A DNA stretch of 64,000 bases from Dipteris shenzhenensis (lineage: Eukaryota; Polypodiophyta; Polypodiopsida; Gleicheniales). Made by a program: the position numbers and the translations under genes. Within the stretch, counting starts at the first letter, position 1, and each line of letters opens with the position of its first letter. Below the pieces are notes generated by a model. That model saw nothing but the letters and a program-made list of their open reading frames with translations. It was not told the DNA's origin and did not search any database. Shown here in pieces: positions 11,276 to 23,289 of this stretch. The DNA lies in assembly GCA_047967505.1 (NCBI GenBank), contig CM106538.1; one strand, written 5' to 3'.

Positions 11276-12564
11276 CTAAGGGTTGTCTATGCAGTAAAAT
11301 CGAATCAAGTTGGCTAAGAATGCCCTTGCAGCATCGGCAGTGATTCCCCTTTCCTTGCATCCAAGAACCATAGCAAAGCGTTTTGCCTCACTATCTTTCA
11401 ATGGCCCCATTTTGGCAATTTTTCCTAGCATGCATTCTTCCTCTTTATTCAATGTAGCATGTTGAGCATGCACCATACTTCTTGTAGTAGGACAAGTCCC
11501 TCTCACTCTAGTTTTGGTTATAGGTGAAGTAATACCTTTCTCTGTGTCTTTTTTTGAACTACAAGTAGACATATGAGATTTGACATTCATCCTTTCGAGA
11601 AATTCTTTGTTTTTTTCTTTGAATTTAAGGATCACTGGTTGAAAATAATAGAACATATCATGCCCTTCAACAATCGGAGCTTGACCAAATCTGTTAGAAG
11701 AGATGGCACTGCGCACATCTACTGCATCATCTAGCATCTGTAGGTACAGTAATAACTCATGAAGCAAAATAGAATCACCACAATCTATATCAAATTTTGT
11801 AAGGAAAATGCAATTTTCTGCTGGATTAACACAACCCGTGTAAGGCAAAATATCAATGAACACTGTTCTTGCTGGTTTGCATTCCTCTTTAAAACAACAC
11901 CACACTCTCATTAATGGTTTAAACTCCACTTCCACATTCATCCTATCTAGTTGAATGATTCTACTCTTTGTATGCTTGTGGCATGCCATCGCACCCCAAA
12001 CCATGAAGAAATGTAACTTTCTGTTAACATGACGCTCCAAAGTGTCCAGCATGTGTTGCACCATGCCCTTTTCTCTTGCAGTGGACCAAATGCCAACATG
12101 GTAGTGATCGAGCAACCATTGTAGAAACTCTAAACACCCAAGACAAAGAACAAGCCAATGCTTCCCATTGTGCAAGCTTATATGTTTATTTGACTTCGAA
12201 AAACAACACTCGAGCAATAACCCTTTCAAATCTATTATCACTGCTAGTCTTATTTTTGTTATCACCTCTTTTAACATTATTTCTGAGGGTGACATTATGT
12301 CTTCTCCTTTACCTTCTAAGATTTCTTCCTGCACCTTGGCTTCATACAATGACATTGCATCATCTCCTTTACCTTCTAAGCTTGCATTCACATTTGTCAA
12401 TGGAACATTAACTGCAGACATTGCATCCTCAACATTTTCAATCAACCATGTTGAGCTTGGAACTTGCATGCTAATGTTCAAATTAGGCACATAATGAATC
12501 ATTGGATCAGGTCTCACATGTACAGGCAATGCTTCTAGCGATGTGAAATTGAGATGGCCAATAT
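11276..12564 (-). CDS. FCP1/NIF-like HAD phosphatase domain protein
   Basis: FCP1-type HAD proteins dephosphorylate Ser/Thr, classically on the RNA polymerase II tail. The minus-strand exon appears to begin after an acceptor (TTATCAACAG) at 12565 and stays open for about 420 codons to the stop at 11276. The N-terminal ~120 residues are acidic and carry a repeated EGKGDDAMS / EGKGEDIMS motif. The HAD-like part follows: VIIDLKGLLLE (motif I), CLEFLQWLLDHYHVGIWSTA (motif II), then KPLMRVW and VFIDILPYTGCVNPAENCIF (motif IV). Motif I keeps the first Asp, but the usual second Asp is Lys and motif IV has ID-I rather than DD, so activity is doubtful. The C-terminal ~130 residues are basic with no recognised domain. 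Neighbours are SET-like and ParB-like genes on the same strand. Confidence 0.65.
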
Positions 12565-13265
12565 CTGTTGATAAACAAGGAAATGAAATTCATAAGTAGA
12601 AACAAACTAAATATTGAGATGGAAAACCAAATTGTCAAACTTTAGGTTGTGTGCTCTCAATGCAATTTGTTTGTGTGAAAGCATTCATGTTTTTATTTTT
12701 CAAAACAAAATTGGAATACTAAAAAAAAGAAAGCATTCATGTTCATATGCTTAGTATACCCCCTAAAGTTGTTGAATCTATACCCTTTCAAGTTATTGTA
12801 ATCCCCAAAACTACATATCCTTACAATGCCAAATACCTTTGCATAATAGATAGAGTGGAGTCCAACATTATCTAGCATTGCCCGAGTGTTCCCACTAAGA
12901 AAAGATTTGGCCAAGCGGCCAAAACATATTTGAGCATTCATATGAAGTGAATAAGGATAGAAACAACAATTTACACTAATTCATTCATCACGATCAAGAC
13001 TCAACACACTTTTTAACATTTATGAACTCATAAATAAATTTGGATGTGTATCACACTCCGAAGGTATTACAACATGCAAACACATCTTTTCATGAAATAT
13101 AGAAAATTAAACATATTCAAGAATACATATGAATGTTTGAATTATGGCAATGAGATAGAAGAAATTTCCAAGTAATATTAAAAGATCTTTGGAACAAAAT
13201 TAATACATCATATGGAGAATATAGCAAGATAACATATGGAAAACACGAACACCATATAAAAGGAC
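12565..13265. other. Spacer or intronic sequence between minus-strand genes
   Basis: AT-rich sequence with no recognised domain. A short minus-strand open frame at 12693-12941 has no similarity I can name. The segment may hold introns or upstream exons of the FCP1-like gene. Confidence 0.45.
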
Positions 13266-15660
13266 AATTTCAAGGACCTGTTGCTTCCTCTTCTATTTCC
13301 CAAAACTTTGAAGCGTGTTTTTGTAAATGCTCACGCTGCTCTTCATTGAAGGGTTGAAGCACTTTTTCTCCTGGTATGGTATCAATTTCTTTATCCCCTC
13401 CACCTTCAGGCAATATCGTTGAAATGCTTTTCCTTGCTTACCAGTACACAGGCAATTAAGCCATCCATAGATCTAGTGATAAATATATCTACAGTTTCAA
13501 AATTAAGGCAACCGAAGTGTATTTTATATTGTCCGCATGTCCTATTTAATGCATTCTTCAAACATGATACATGATCCATGGTCAAGAACACCACAAGAAG
13601 GAATTGCACTAGGGGAGAAGCGATTGTCATCAAGCTTTTCAACAAACACTCAAAGCGATCCTCATTCCAATTTCTACTTCTGCTTGGTCCATACATTACA
13701 TCCAAAAAGGAAACCCCTATTGCCATTGGCTCTTGGTACACATTATGTATAAATTCCATTCCCTCCATGTTTGAACTGACTGTGTAGAACCTCCAAGACC
13801 GGGTGGAATTCGGTCCATGACTTGCACCTTCACTTTGTCCCATAATCCACCTCAGATACCCCTTTGCAGCATCAGGCAATGGTGGAGTTTCCTTGCCTTG
13901 TTGAAGCTTCACTTTTAACCATGAGTCAGAGCAACCACAAATCCGATGATACAATTCTGGAGTAATTTTAAAATGTAATCTGCACTCATCCCAATTTTTT
14001 AACATGAAAGAAGGCCGTTCTACCGATATAAACATATAAAGTTCTTCTTGTAGTGCAGCATCTCTCTTGATCTGCATAGCTCATCCTTCAATATCAAGAA
14101 TCATGGCATCAGTCTTTGTTTTAGCTATGACTACTCTACCTTCCTTAATGTCATTTTGAATTTGACCAATTTGATCATCACTCAATCCATGCAAGCATCT
14201 AAACATTGAGACTGTGGGTTGCCTACAGCATTTTCCATCTTGTGAATATTTGCCTGCAATGTAATCCTCAAGGATGGAGATCCAACCATCATAAATGGCA
14301 TTGCTTGTGATTATCATATGTACACCCTTTGTGGCAAAGCTATTGCCCAATGTTACCTTGCCAGTGTCAATGAAAGCCTGCAAAATATATGAATCCATTA
14401 GAATGCAATAATTAAGAAAACTGACTTGTAAAAAATGATTCATAATTAAAATCTGTACTTACATCCCAATTCTCACGATCTGGATGTCCTTTTGCAAGCC
14501 CTTGTTGTGCTTTCTTGGGTCTGTTAAAGAGAATCCATTGTCCCCTCACCTGCTTAAGTATATCAATGTACGGAGATTGTCTCAAGATATTTTGAGACTC
14601 CATGCCATCTTTGATATCTCCACACAAAAGCGTGCAAGACAATTCATGACAATCCTTGCCTGGCAGGTGCGGTAGTAGTGCTTTCTTTGGGCCGTGCTAT
14701 TATCATCATTAGATGTGAATATTTTAGCAGCATATATCGAATGTTGTCCAGATAGTATCCAGTAGTGGCACTTGGTTAAATCCTTTTTATCTACCCTTTC
14801 CAGGGGCTACTTTGTTTCAGAATTAAAAGGCATTAAATCCACTACAGTAGTAGGAGGCCTAGAGTTGTAACCGAAGTCTGCAGCAAGCTTCTCCACATGC
14901 TCTTTGTTCAACCCTCTATATACATAGCTTGGAGGAGCTTTTTGACATCTTGCAACTGGAATTGAAAATGTTGCATGCAACCCGAATGGGTAGTATTTTT
15001 CATATTCCACCAAGCCTGATGGTTTCTTTTGCCCTTTTTTTCCTATGACCTTTCCACTTGGCTCCAATTCACTACCACTGCTTTTTTCCACAACTGCTAG
15101 CATACCCTCTGGAGGTGTTCCTTCTTGTGGTACATCAACTATAGTTAGCTTTCCTTTCTTTGCCCCTTCTCCGCTACCACCTGGTGCTTGAACCATAGTC
15201 GATTTACCTTTCTTTGTTCCTTCCCCACTATCTTCCCCACTCTTATGCTTCTCTAATGTTGCTAAAACTTTGCAATATGATTCAATGATTGTTGTCACTG
15301 TGTTAATTTCATTTCCATCAATTGATTCAACACTTATCCAGCCTCTTGAGTGCATGTTGTCATCTACATCAGACTTCATATGAGATGCTTCATAATTGCT
15401 GGGATCCAAGAGAAACTTCTTATTTTGATTTATAATGATCAACAATCCAATATCTCCCTCTTTTCCAACCACATCTTCAGTGATTTGATGTACCGATCCA
15501 ACACAAGTGTATGCACTTTTATTAGGTAACAAAACAAATAAGTGAACTCATGTCAACTGTGTCCCTCAATACTATATATGTCAAAGTACCAAGGTATGCT
15601 TTTTTCTACAAATCCACTTACAACTTTCTCAACCTTCTTCACATTTGTGTCTTTCCTGTA
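13266..15660 (-). pseudogene. ParB-like domain protein with possible methyltransferase-like C-terminal part
   Basis: ParB-like domains bind or nick DNA in bacteria and recur in mobile elements. The minus-strand gene seems to start before an acceptor (TTTTTTACAG) at 15661. A Lys/Gly-rich middle (14950-15280) precedes the ParB-like stretch: PFGLHATFSIPVARCQ, RGLNKEHVEKLAADFGYNS, VVDLMPFNSETK, then an in-frame TAG at 14807. The frame continues as DLTKCHYWILSGQHSIYAAK, a typical ParB core (ILSGxHxxxAA). More in-frame stops (TGA) occur near 14592, 14548 and 14081, each inside otherwise continuous frames. The distal part (13406-14077) contains SFLDVMYGPSRSRNWNEDRF, which weakly recalls the DPPY region of DNA methyltransferases; that part is speculative. 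Introns near 14460 and 14800 are possible. As it stands the gene is interrupted. Confidence 0.55.
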
Positions 15661-15774
15661 AAAAACCCAAGCAATATACAAAATATCATCTTTATAATCT
15701 TTACTGTACATTATCAATAAACATATCTGAAATAGAATCTAGAATTGACATAGTAGATTTGAGAAAGCACTAGA
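15661..15774. other. Spacer upstream of the ParB-like gene
   Basis: Short AT-rich stretch, possibly an intron of the minus-strand gene, adjoining the palindromic array. No clear target duplication is visible at the array edge. Confidence 0.4.
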
Positions 15775-17085
15775 TTCTAGGGAGATTTGGCTGCACTAGG
15801 GAGATTTGGCCGTGCGGCCAAATCTTATGGGCTTCTTTTAAAGCACTGGAAGGGGAGGTCTGGATGTGTGGCCAAATCATATGGGCTTCTTTCAAAGCAC
15901 CAAAGTTTGGGGAGATTTGGCCTTGTGGGCTTCTTTCAAAGCACTAGGGTCTGGAGAGATTTGGCTGTGCAACCAAATCTTGCTAGCTTCTTTGAAATCA
16001 ATCAAATCTTTCTAGCTTCTTTTAAATCACTTATGTTTAGGCCAAATCTTGCTAACTTCTTTCTAATCATGAAGGTCTATGGAGATTTGGCCATGCGGCT
16101 AAATCTTTTCAAAGCACGAGGGTTTGGGGAGATTTGTGTGCAGTCAAATCTTGGTAGCTTCTTTCTAATCACAAGGGTCTATGAGATTTGGCCGTGCAAC
16201 CAAATCTTTTCAAAGCACCAGGTTTAGGGAGATTTGGCCGTGCAGCCAAATCTTTTCAAAGCACCAGGTTTAGGAAGATTTGGCCGTGCGGCCAAATCTT
16301 GCTAGCTTCTTTCTAATCACGAGGGTCTATGGAGATTTGGCCGTGCAGCCAAATCTTTTCAAAGCACCAGGGTTTGGGGAGATTTGTGTGCGGTCAAATC
16401 ATGCTAGCTTCTTTGTAATCATAAGGGTCTATGGAGATTTGGCCGTGCAGCCAAATCTTTTCAAAGCACCAGGTTTGGGGAGATTTAGCCATGCAACCAA
16501 ATGTTTTCAAAGCACCAGGTTTGGGGAGATTTGGCCGTGCAGCGAAATCTTTTCAAAGCACCAGGTTTGGGGAGATTTGGCTGTGCAGCCAAATCTTTTC
16601 AAAGCACTAAGGTTTGGGGAGATTTGGCTACGATGCGAAATCTTCCTAGCTTTTTATAAGTCACGAGGGTTTAGGGAGATTTGACTGTGCGGCCAAATCT
16701 TGCTAGCTTCTTTCTAATCACAAGGGTCTAGGGAGATTTGGTTGTGATGCTAAATCTTTCTAGCTTCTTTTAAATCACCTGGGTGTAAGGAGATTTGGCC
16801 ATGTGGCCAAATCTTTCTAGCTTCTTTCTAATCACGAGGGTCGAGGGAGATTTGGCCATGCGGCCAAATCTTTCTATCTTCTTTCTAATCACGAGTGTCG
16901 AGGAAGATTTGGTTGTGTGGCCAAATCTTTTCAAAGCAGCAAGGTTTAGGAAGATTTAGTTGTGATGCCAAATCTCTATAGCTTCTTTGAAATCACCAAG
17001 GTCTAGGGAGATTTGGCTATACGGCCAAATGTTGTATGTTTTGAAAGAAGCCAGAAGATTTGGCTGCATGGCCAAATCTCCCCAT
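15775..17085 (+). repeat. Tandem array of a 24-bp palindrome, left block
   Basis: More than twenty degenerate units, each centred on AGATTTGGCC-GTGC-GGCCAAATCT, a palindrome with 10 bp arms and a 4 bp loop. Two unit types alternate: a short one of about 46-47 bp (palindrome plus TTTTCAAAGCACCAGGTTTG) and a long one of about 55-57 bp (palindrome plus TTGCTAGCTTCTTTCTAATC). The unit order gives this block a direction. Long apparent reading frames here (15787-16227, 16280-16684) simply translate the repeat and are not genes. Confidence 0.92.
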
Positions 17086-18765
17086 TTAAAATTTAAAATT
17101 CAAATCTTAAGATTCAAATTTCAAATCTGAAAAATTCAAAATCTTAGATTCAAAATTCAAAATCTTAGATACAGAATTCAAATTTCAAATTTGAAGATAT
17201 GAAAGTTAAATCATATACTAAAGACCCTACTTTCAAATCACACTTCGAGATTCCTACTTTACAAGACTCTTTCTTTCAAATCGTGGTGTTCCGAAATGGA
17301 GAAAATGGAGAACATGCATGAATTAGGTACACTTTCGATTTCTTTCGTTTTCTTACTTGGATGATTGAGTAGCCATTGTTGTTTGTGAGCTTGTGCTCTT
17401 TGGATTTCAAGCAATCATAGGAGCTGAGGGGATTTTGTCCAAAGGGGATTTTGTGAAGAGGGGATTTTGTGAGATTAACTCGGAAAAGGAGAAGCTCCAA
17501 ACTATTGTTGACGACACAGAAGCCTCACTAACAGTCACGCTGGCAAAGAAGAATGGGCCTGCTGAGGGCTGCAAACCTACCACTAAATAACTGTGAAGAA
17601 AACCTGTGCGGAGGAAAAGAGTAGTGCAGGTCTTAACAGAGCGGCGTCGAAACTGTGCTGCGGAGGAAAAGAGTGATGCAGGCAGTGCAGGTCTTAACAG
17701 AGTGGCGCCGAAACTATGCTAGTGTAGGTCCTAATGGAGCAGCACAGAAGAAAAGAGCATGGGGAGGAAGGACGTGGAGGAGGATGAGAACGGCGGAGGA
17801 AAAGAGCACAGTGGAGGAAAAGAGCAAGGGGGAGGGCGTCGAAACTGTGGTACATCGAAATTGTGGTGAAAAGAGCACGACGGAGGAAAAGAGCGTGGGG
17901 GAGGGCGCCGAAACTGTGGTAGCATAGGAGAATGGAGGGACGAGGATGGAAGGATGTGAAGGAGGACGAGGACGATGGTGGAGGAGGAAGGAAGAGAAGG
18001 CAAGAAATCCTCCAAAAATAAGCTTTCGGGGGGAAGAAGCATTCCCCCCAAAAAAAGCATGCTTTGGGGGGAAGGAGTAATCCCCCCAAAAAAATGAAGA
18101 GCAAACCACCAAAAAAAAAAAGAGCTCTTTCTAATCCAACTATTGTGTGTGAAATCTATGGAGAGTTGAATTGGTAATGGAAGTTTAAAACCTACATAGT
18201 TAAGTACACATTGTTAGGACAAAACTGGGATGGGGAGCCTCCCAGGAGCTCTTATTTTGACATAGTTTTGAACTTTTTTGCTTGCAATTAGCTAAGCAAG
18301 GGTGGAGGAGTGTTTTCCAAGAACTACCCCATCTAAGACATTGTCCTAAAGCTCTCAAACCACCCTAGGTACACATTGGAGATCTAGGAAGGGAGAGAAC
18401 AAGGTGAGCCTAGCACTTGATCCCCCATGAAGACGAATTCAATTCCTTCTAATAGGTTTACTTTATATGCTTGGGTTAAAAGGTTTGTTTAGCTTTGCCT
18501 TTTAAAGTTTTGGTTTTTTAATAGTTTTAGATTTTCTAGTTTGCTTTTAAAGTAATAGTATGATTTTAAAGTGTAATAGCGTGAATCATGAAAAGCATGT
18601 ACGATTTTTTTGAAAGTAGGATCTCTACATTTGAATTTCAAAATTTGAAACTTGAAACTTGAAATTTGAATTTTTTATTTTAAATTTTGAATTTTGAATT
18701 TTGAACTTTAAATTTTAAATTTTAAAATCTGGATCTTCAATTTTTAAATTTAACGTTTGAAGATT
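17086..18765. mobile_element. Core between oppositely oriented palindrome arrays
   Basis: The core is bounded by AT-rich, TTTGAAATTT-type sequence at 17086-17200 and, inverted, at about 18630-18760. The motif CCTACTTTCAAA at about 17228 is mirrored by TTTGAAAGTAGG at about 18612. With the flanking arrays this looks like a foldback-type DNA element with long repeat-rich inverted arms. Inside is a triple GGGGATTTTGT motif (17428-17472), a GC-rich stretch with repeated GGAGGAAAAGAGC (17600-17930), and a G/C-run palindrome at 18042-18073. No protein domain is recognised. Confidence 0.6.
18042..18073. repeat. Palindrome with G/C runs inside the core
   Basis: TTCCCCCCAAA, a short spacer centred on AAAAGCATGC, then TTTGGGGGGAA. 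Further GGGGGGAA / TTCCCCCC runs lie on both sides (18027-18036 and 18080-18090), so several alternative hairpins are possible. Confidence 0.8.
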
Positions 18766-19080
18766 TGTCCATGTGGCCAAATCTTCCTAGTGATTTGAAA
18801 GAAGATTTGGCCATGTGGCCAAATCTTCCTAGTGATTTGAAAGAAGCTAGCAACATTTGGCAGCATGGAAAAATCTTCCCAAACCCTAGTGCTTTGAAAG
18901 ATTTGGCCACACGGCCAAATCTCCCAGAACCTGGTGATTTGAAAGAAGCATGCAAGAGAAGGTTGCATGGCCAAAACTCTCCATACCCTAGTGCTTTAAA
19001 AGAAGCCTACAAGATTTGGCCACACGACCAAATCTCCCCAAGTTTGAAAGAACGCCACAACCAAATCTTCTCAGTGCTTT
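18766..19080 (-). repeat. Palindrome array, inverted block
   Basis: Same palindromic unit as the left block but with spacers in reverse complement (for example GCTTTGAAAGAAGCTAGCA against TGCTAGCTTCTTTCAAAGC). About seven degenerate units. Together with the left block it forms inverted arms around the core. Confidence 0.85.
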
Positions 19081-19084
19081 GAAA

Positions 19085-19535
19085 GAAGTCATCAAGGTCT
19101 CAAAGAATTTGGCCGTGCATCCAAATCTTGCTAGCTTCTTTGAAAGCACCAAGGTTTGAGTAGATTTGGCCGTGTGGCCAAATCTTATTGCTTCTTTCAA
19201 AGCACTAGTGTCTTAGGAGATTTGGCCATGTGGCCAAATCTTGTTGGCTCGTTTCAAAGCACCAGGGTCTAGGGAGATTTGACCATGTGGCCAAATCTTG
19301 TGGGCTTCTTTCAAAGCACCAAGGTCTAAGTAGATTTGGATGTGTGGATAAATCTTGATGGCTTCTTGAAAGCACCAGCATCTCGGGAGATTTGGTTGTG
19401 TGGACAAATCTTGCTATCTCCCTTTCAAAGCACCATGGTCTGTGAAGATTTGGCCATGTATCCAAATTTTGCTGCCTAAAATTCAAAGCACCAAGGTTTA
19501 GGAAGATTCGTCTTGCAATGAAATCTTGTAAAGCA
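19085..19535 (+). repeat. Palindrome array, third block in the original orientation
   Basis: About seven units (~58 bp) oriented like the left block, with loops varying (GTGC, ATGT, TGTG). The switch of orientation near 19085 suggests a second element or a rearranged arm. It ends some 65 bp before the acceptor site of the transposase-like gene. Confidence 0.85.
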
Positions 19536-19601
19536 TTTTCATCCTAAGTCATACCATCAGATATCAATATTGAACTATAACAAATGCTATGTACTATGCA
19601 G

Positions 19602-22600
19602 GTGCCACATTGAAAGTGGGGGTTAAAGTCAACTTGCTTGTCAGTGGAAAGATTGTTGCCATTGGGACAATATTCTCTACATCACATGATGACATGTGCC
19701 AAGGTGTGCCCTTGAGAGAAAACAATGTATCGGTGGCGATCGATATTTGTATGGATGAAAGTGCACTTCTTCCATTTCCTACAATGGATGCATTCTTCAT
19801 CTATGAGGCTTTGGGTAGTGTTGTTCGTTGGAAAGCACAATCAATGAGTTGTGTGGACAATGTCAATGGAGCTATTGTACCAGTGAATGATATAACATCA
19901 GATACCATTGACGTTGAACCTCTATGTGAATATGATGAGTTTTCCATTCGAGAATCATGGAAGGACAAGAAAGTCTTAATATGGGATGAGCAAAAAACCA
20001 AGAGCATTGCAGAGGGTGTTGTTTTGTATGTCTACCCATTTGAACCTATAAATTTTGAGATGCTTGGTGAAGGTAATCTAGGTGTGGGAATTGAAAAGTA
20101 TCATAGTGATGTATCAAGCATCGATACCATCCACTTAATAAAATGGCCCATTGTACAAATAACCTTTTTAGATGGAACTTCATTAAGAATCAATGACACC
20201 ATGAATTCTTCAAGTGGTTCTGGGAAAAAACACATGGAAGATGAGGACCCAATGGAAAAATCCACAAAAAAGAGGCATTATTGCATGATAAAGAGAAAAG
20301 CTAAAAAACATGGCATGCCATTAGCATCATCTAGACTCACAAGGGATGCAGTCATAAAAGTATCTATGATTGATTGTTGTAAACAAAATTGTTGTCAATT
20401 TGCTGATCGTCAAATGATATCCAAATTACGCATAGAGTATTGGGGTCAAAGTTTGGAGGCTTGCACCAATTATGTATATGACACTCTTGGGATTGCTTGT
20501 CAAAAAGATGACAATGGGCAGTTCAAATATGTCTTTTCATTGAATGGTATTCAAGTTTGTTGTAGAGCATGGTATGAAATGCATGGTATTCCAAAAACAA
20601 CATTTTATCGATATAGGGAGCAATTTGAAATTGGTATACGAAGGTGCATACATGGTAATAAAGGAATCGTGCGGAGAGGTTGGGATCACACAGAACTGGG
20701 TAGAGCCATAATCCAAGATTTTGTTTATAACAATTCTGAGTGTATGCCACACAAAAGTAGAACACTTCAGGATGGATCAAGGGAAACACAGTTGGTGATA
20801 CCGGATGTATACAAGCAGGTTGATATTCTCTATGAAGTTAACATGCAATTAAAGCATAGTTTGGGTTGTAAGGAGATGTCACCTTCCACATTCAACTGCA
20901 TATGGAACTCTAAATTCAAGCATGTAACTTTGTCAAAAACAAGTGAATTCTCTAAGTGTGGTTTATGTAGTGCAATCAAGGCTCAGCTTGCAGTGACAAA
21001 ATGCCAAAATGAACGTAATAAGTTGATGGAAGATAGAAGAAAGCACATGTTACAACAAAAAAGTTGTAGAAATGTGTACTACACTTGGCGCAGATCTTCT
21101 AAATGTATCCTCAGACATACTTGTGCATTATCCATGATAAGATGGACCAAAAGAAGACAGCCATCCCTAGAATACGCAATCGTTCAAAGGACACAGACAA
21201 ATCCTTTCAGCTCCCAGTGGCTTTGACTAGCATGATAACACATGGACATGGTCAAGGATGTTATGGTCACTTTTCTTTATCCTTGTGGCCATCAGATCCT
21301 AACTTCACAATTGGTTCATTGGCTTTGTGTTTGAGAAATCTTGAAAGATTTGATAACCATGCACTTGGAGATTTGGTACATGATGGGATGCCAAGGTCTG
21401 ACAACGCTCTGCTAATCGCACTAACCTCAAGAGAAGCATTGGATTCTCACTATGTTTCTAATGGCAAGCAACAACTTCATCTTAGAGCAGTGGGTGGAAC
21501 ATTCAAAGACCTTGGACTTGGAAGTTCCCATCAAGAAAATCCTTATAAGAAACTACCCGAACACCCATTGTTGCAATTGGATAATTGTGGTTCTGAAAAC
21601 AAGAATAGGTACTTGTTTGCATACCTATCATTACTTGCTGCTCGAGGGATTTTCAAGTCAATTCAATTGGGATTCTTGATGGTTGGGCATACACATGAGG
21701 ATATTGATGTAATGTTTAGCAGGTTTTTAGAGAGGTTAAGAACTAGCCAAACATTGACATTTGCACATCTCATGGATACTTTTAGACAATGTGAGGAGTC
21801 TTCTCCAACGCCATTTTTGGTAATGGAAGTCCCTAATTTCAAGAGCTATGTTGATGGATGCCTATACGATGGGAAAGATTCTTTAGTGGGACACTCAAAG
21901 CCTCTCCAATTTCGGTTCTTTATGCGAAATGAAGTTCCTATCATGCAATATAAAGTGCATCCATGATCATTAGATTGGCAACCAAGTGAAGGTGGCATTG
22001 AGTTGTGGAAGAGACATCCGGATAGTCATCCAATGCTACCAAGTGGAGAGCCACCTTATGTAACCATGTTCAAGTATGTGAAGGATCACTTAGATGTGAT
22101 AGTTGGTATCAAGGAGTATGTACGCTTTTGGGAAAAATGGGCACACTTGCAAGGTCCAGAAGCATCTTTCACAAATTTTTACAAGCCAATAGTGAAGTAC
22201 TGGAAGAGCATGATTGATGAGCTTGATAAACCAAACAATAGCGTAGAGGGCATGTACGAGAGATTTTGGCCAAAGACGCAACATATTGATTGTGTGCAAG
22301 TAGTTGATAATGAAAACGATGAGTTTCAAGGAATTGAAGAGTTGAATGATCATTACTGTGGACCTCAAAGGAAAAAGCCAAAACAATCATTTGATCCAAT
22401 GGTTGATGTACAAAAAGGACACTTTCTTTTGGTCCGACCAGCAGAAAAAATTTACCCAATTTGGCTAGGCATTGCTCAAACTGATGTACAGAAAGATAAT
22501 AAATCTAAAATTTTCAAGAAGGTTTTCATACAATATTGGGCACCTATATGCAAAAGACACAATGCACAAATTGAGGAGGTGTATGCAGATTGTTGGAACG

Positions 22601-22735
22601 TGCAATAAAGGTGATCCTCCACATTGGGAATCTGTTGATGCTATTGTATGGTTATGGGTTCCAAAATGTAACCTCTCAAAGAAGGTCTCCTCGAAGAGCA
22701 ACAACCTCAATCTCCACAATGGAGTGAAGGTACTT
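19602..22735 (+). pseudogene. DUF8039-DUF7869 transposase-like gene
   Basis: The coding part begins after an acceptor (GTACTATGCAG) at 19601; the upstream exon is not found. Residues ~1-90 resemble DUF8039 of plant transposons (KVGVKVNLLVSGKIVAIGTI ... EALGSVVRW). The middle contains a Lys-rich segment and a Cys pair (KCGLCSAIKAQL). After a frameshift near 21080-21103 comes the DUF7869-like region with a DDE-type series: IIHDKMDQ (~21136), LQLDNCGSENKN (~21580) and GHTHEDIDVMFSRF (~21700). A TGA at 21964-21966 interrupts, the frame goes on from 21967 to 22608, and a final shift leads into GDPPHWESVDAIVWLWVPK (to ~22735). One nonsense codon and two shifts make it a pseudogene as read, although the catalytic-like residues are kept. 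It is the likely mobility gene of the 10-23 kb block. Confidence 0.75.
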
Positions 22736-23289
22736 GAAAAGCATGACTTTTTTTTCCTTGCACAACAATAATTTAATTGAATACTGACAAATATTTGGAA
22801 GGTATGACATTGATCTTTTTTCTTTATCTTTTTTTTTGCAGACCATTGCTTTGTGGTTGCAAGTTCTGCACACTCGACAAAATATCAAGGACTAGTGTTG
22901 CATTCTTACTTTTTCTCCAACTAAACTAAAATGGTGATTTTAACCACCACCTTTTTTCGAGAAGAGGCAAAAAATGTTTCGTTAAACTCAAACATATGAT
23001 GTTTTTTTCTCAGCTAATGCAGAACAGGCACACTCCAAATTGTGAGTTTCATATACATGGCCAAATCCAGGGAGAAAGTCAATGGAGTGCACTCAATGCA
23101 TTGCAATTGTAACCCCTCAAAAAATACCATGCATTGGTCGAAACCTCAACATTTGACATTTTATTTATGTTGATGCAAACCATGCACATTTGCGAGATTT
23201 GGATAAACTACCAAATCTATGGGAAAACTCAATGAAAAACATTGAATGTTACATAATTACAACCCCTCAAAAGTTGCCAAATTATCAGG
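22736..23289. other. Spacer between transposase-like gene and retrotransposon stack
   Basis: AT-rich sequence with poly-T runs and no recognised gene. It may include 3' untranslated sequence of the gene upstream. No terminal inverted repeat could be paired with sequence near 10.4 kb by eye. Confidence 0.45.

Noticed and set aside
11276-12564. Plus-strand frames at 12076-12494
   Set aside because: Antisense to the better supported FCP1-like exon, which has motif order and an acceptor site.
15787-16684. Long open frames across the palindromic array
   Set aside because: They translate the repeat unit over and over; period and composition explain the openness.
17694-18112. Overlapping minus-strand frames rich in Ser, Pro and Phe
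   Set aside because: Low-complexity translation of GGAGGAAAAG-type repeats, open in three frames at once.
15775-19535. Resemblance to a CRISPR or REP array
   Set aside because: Spacers are themselves repeated, orientation switches, and the context is a plant nuclear genome.
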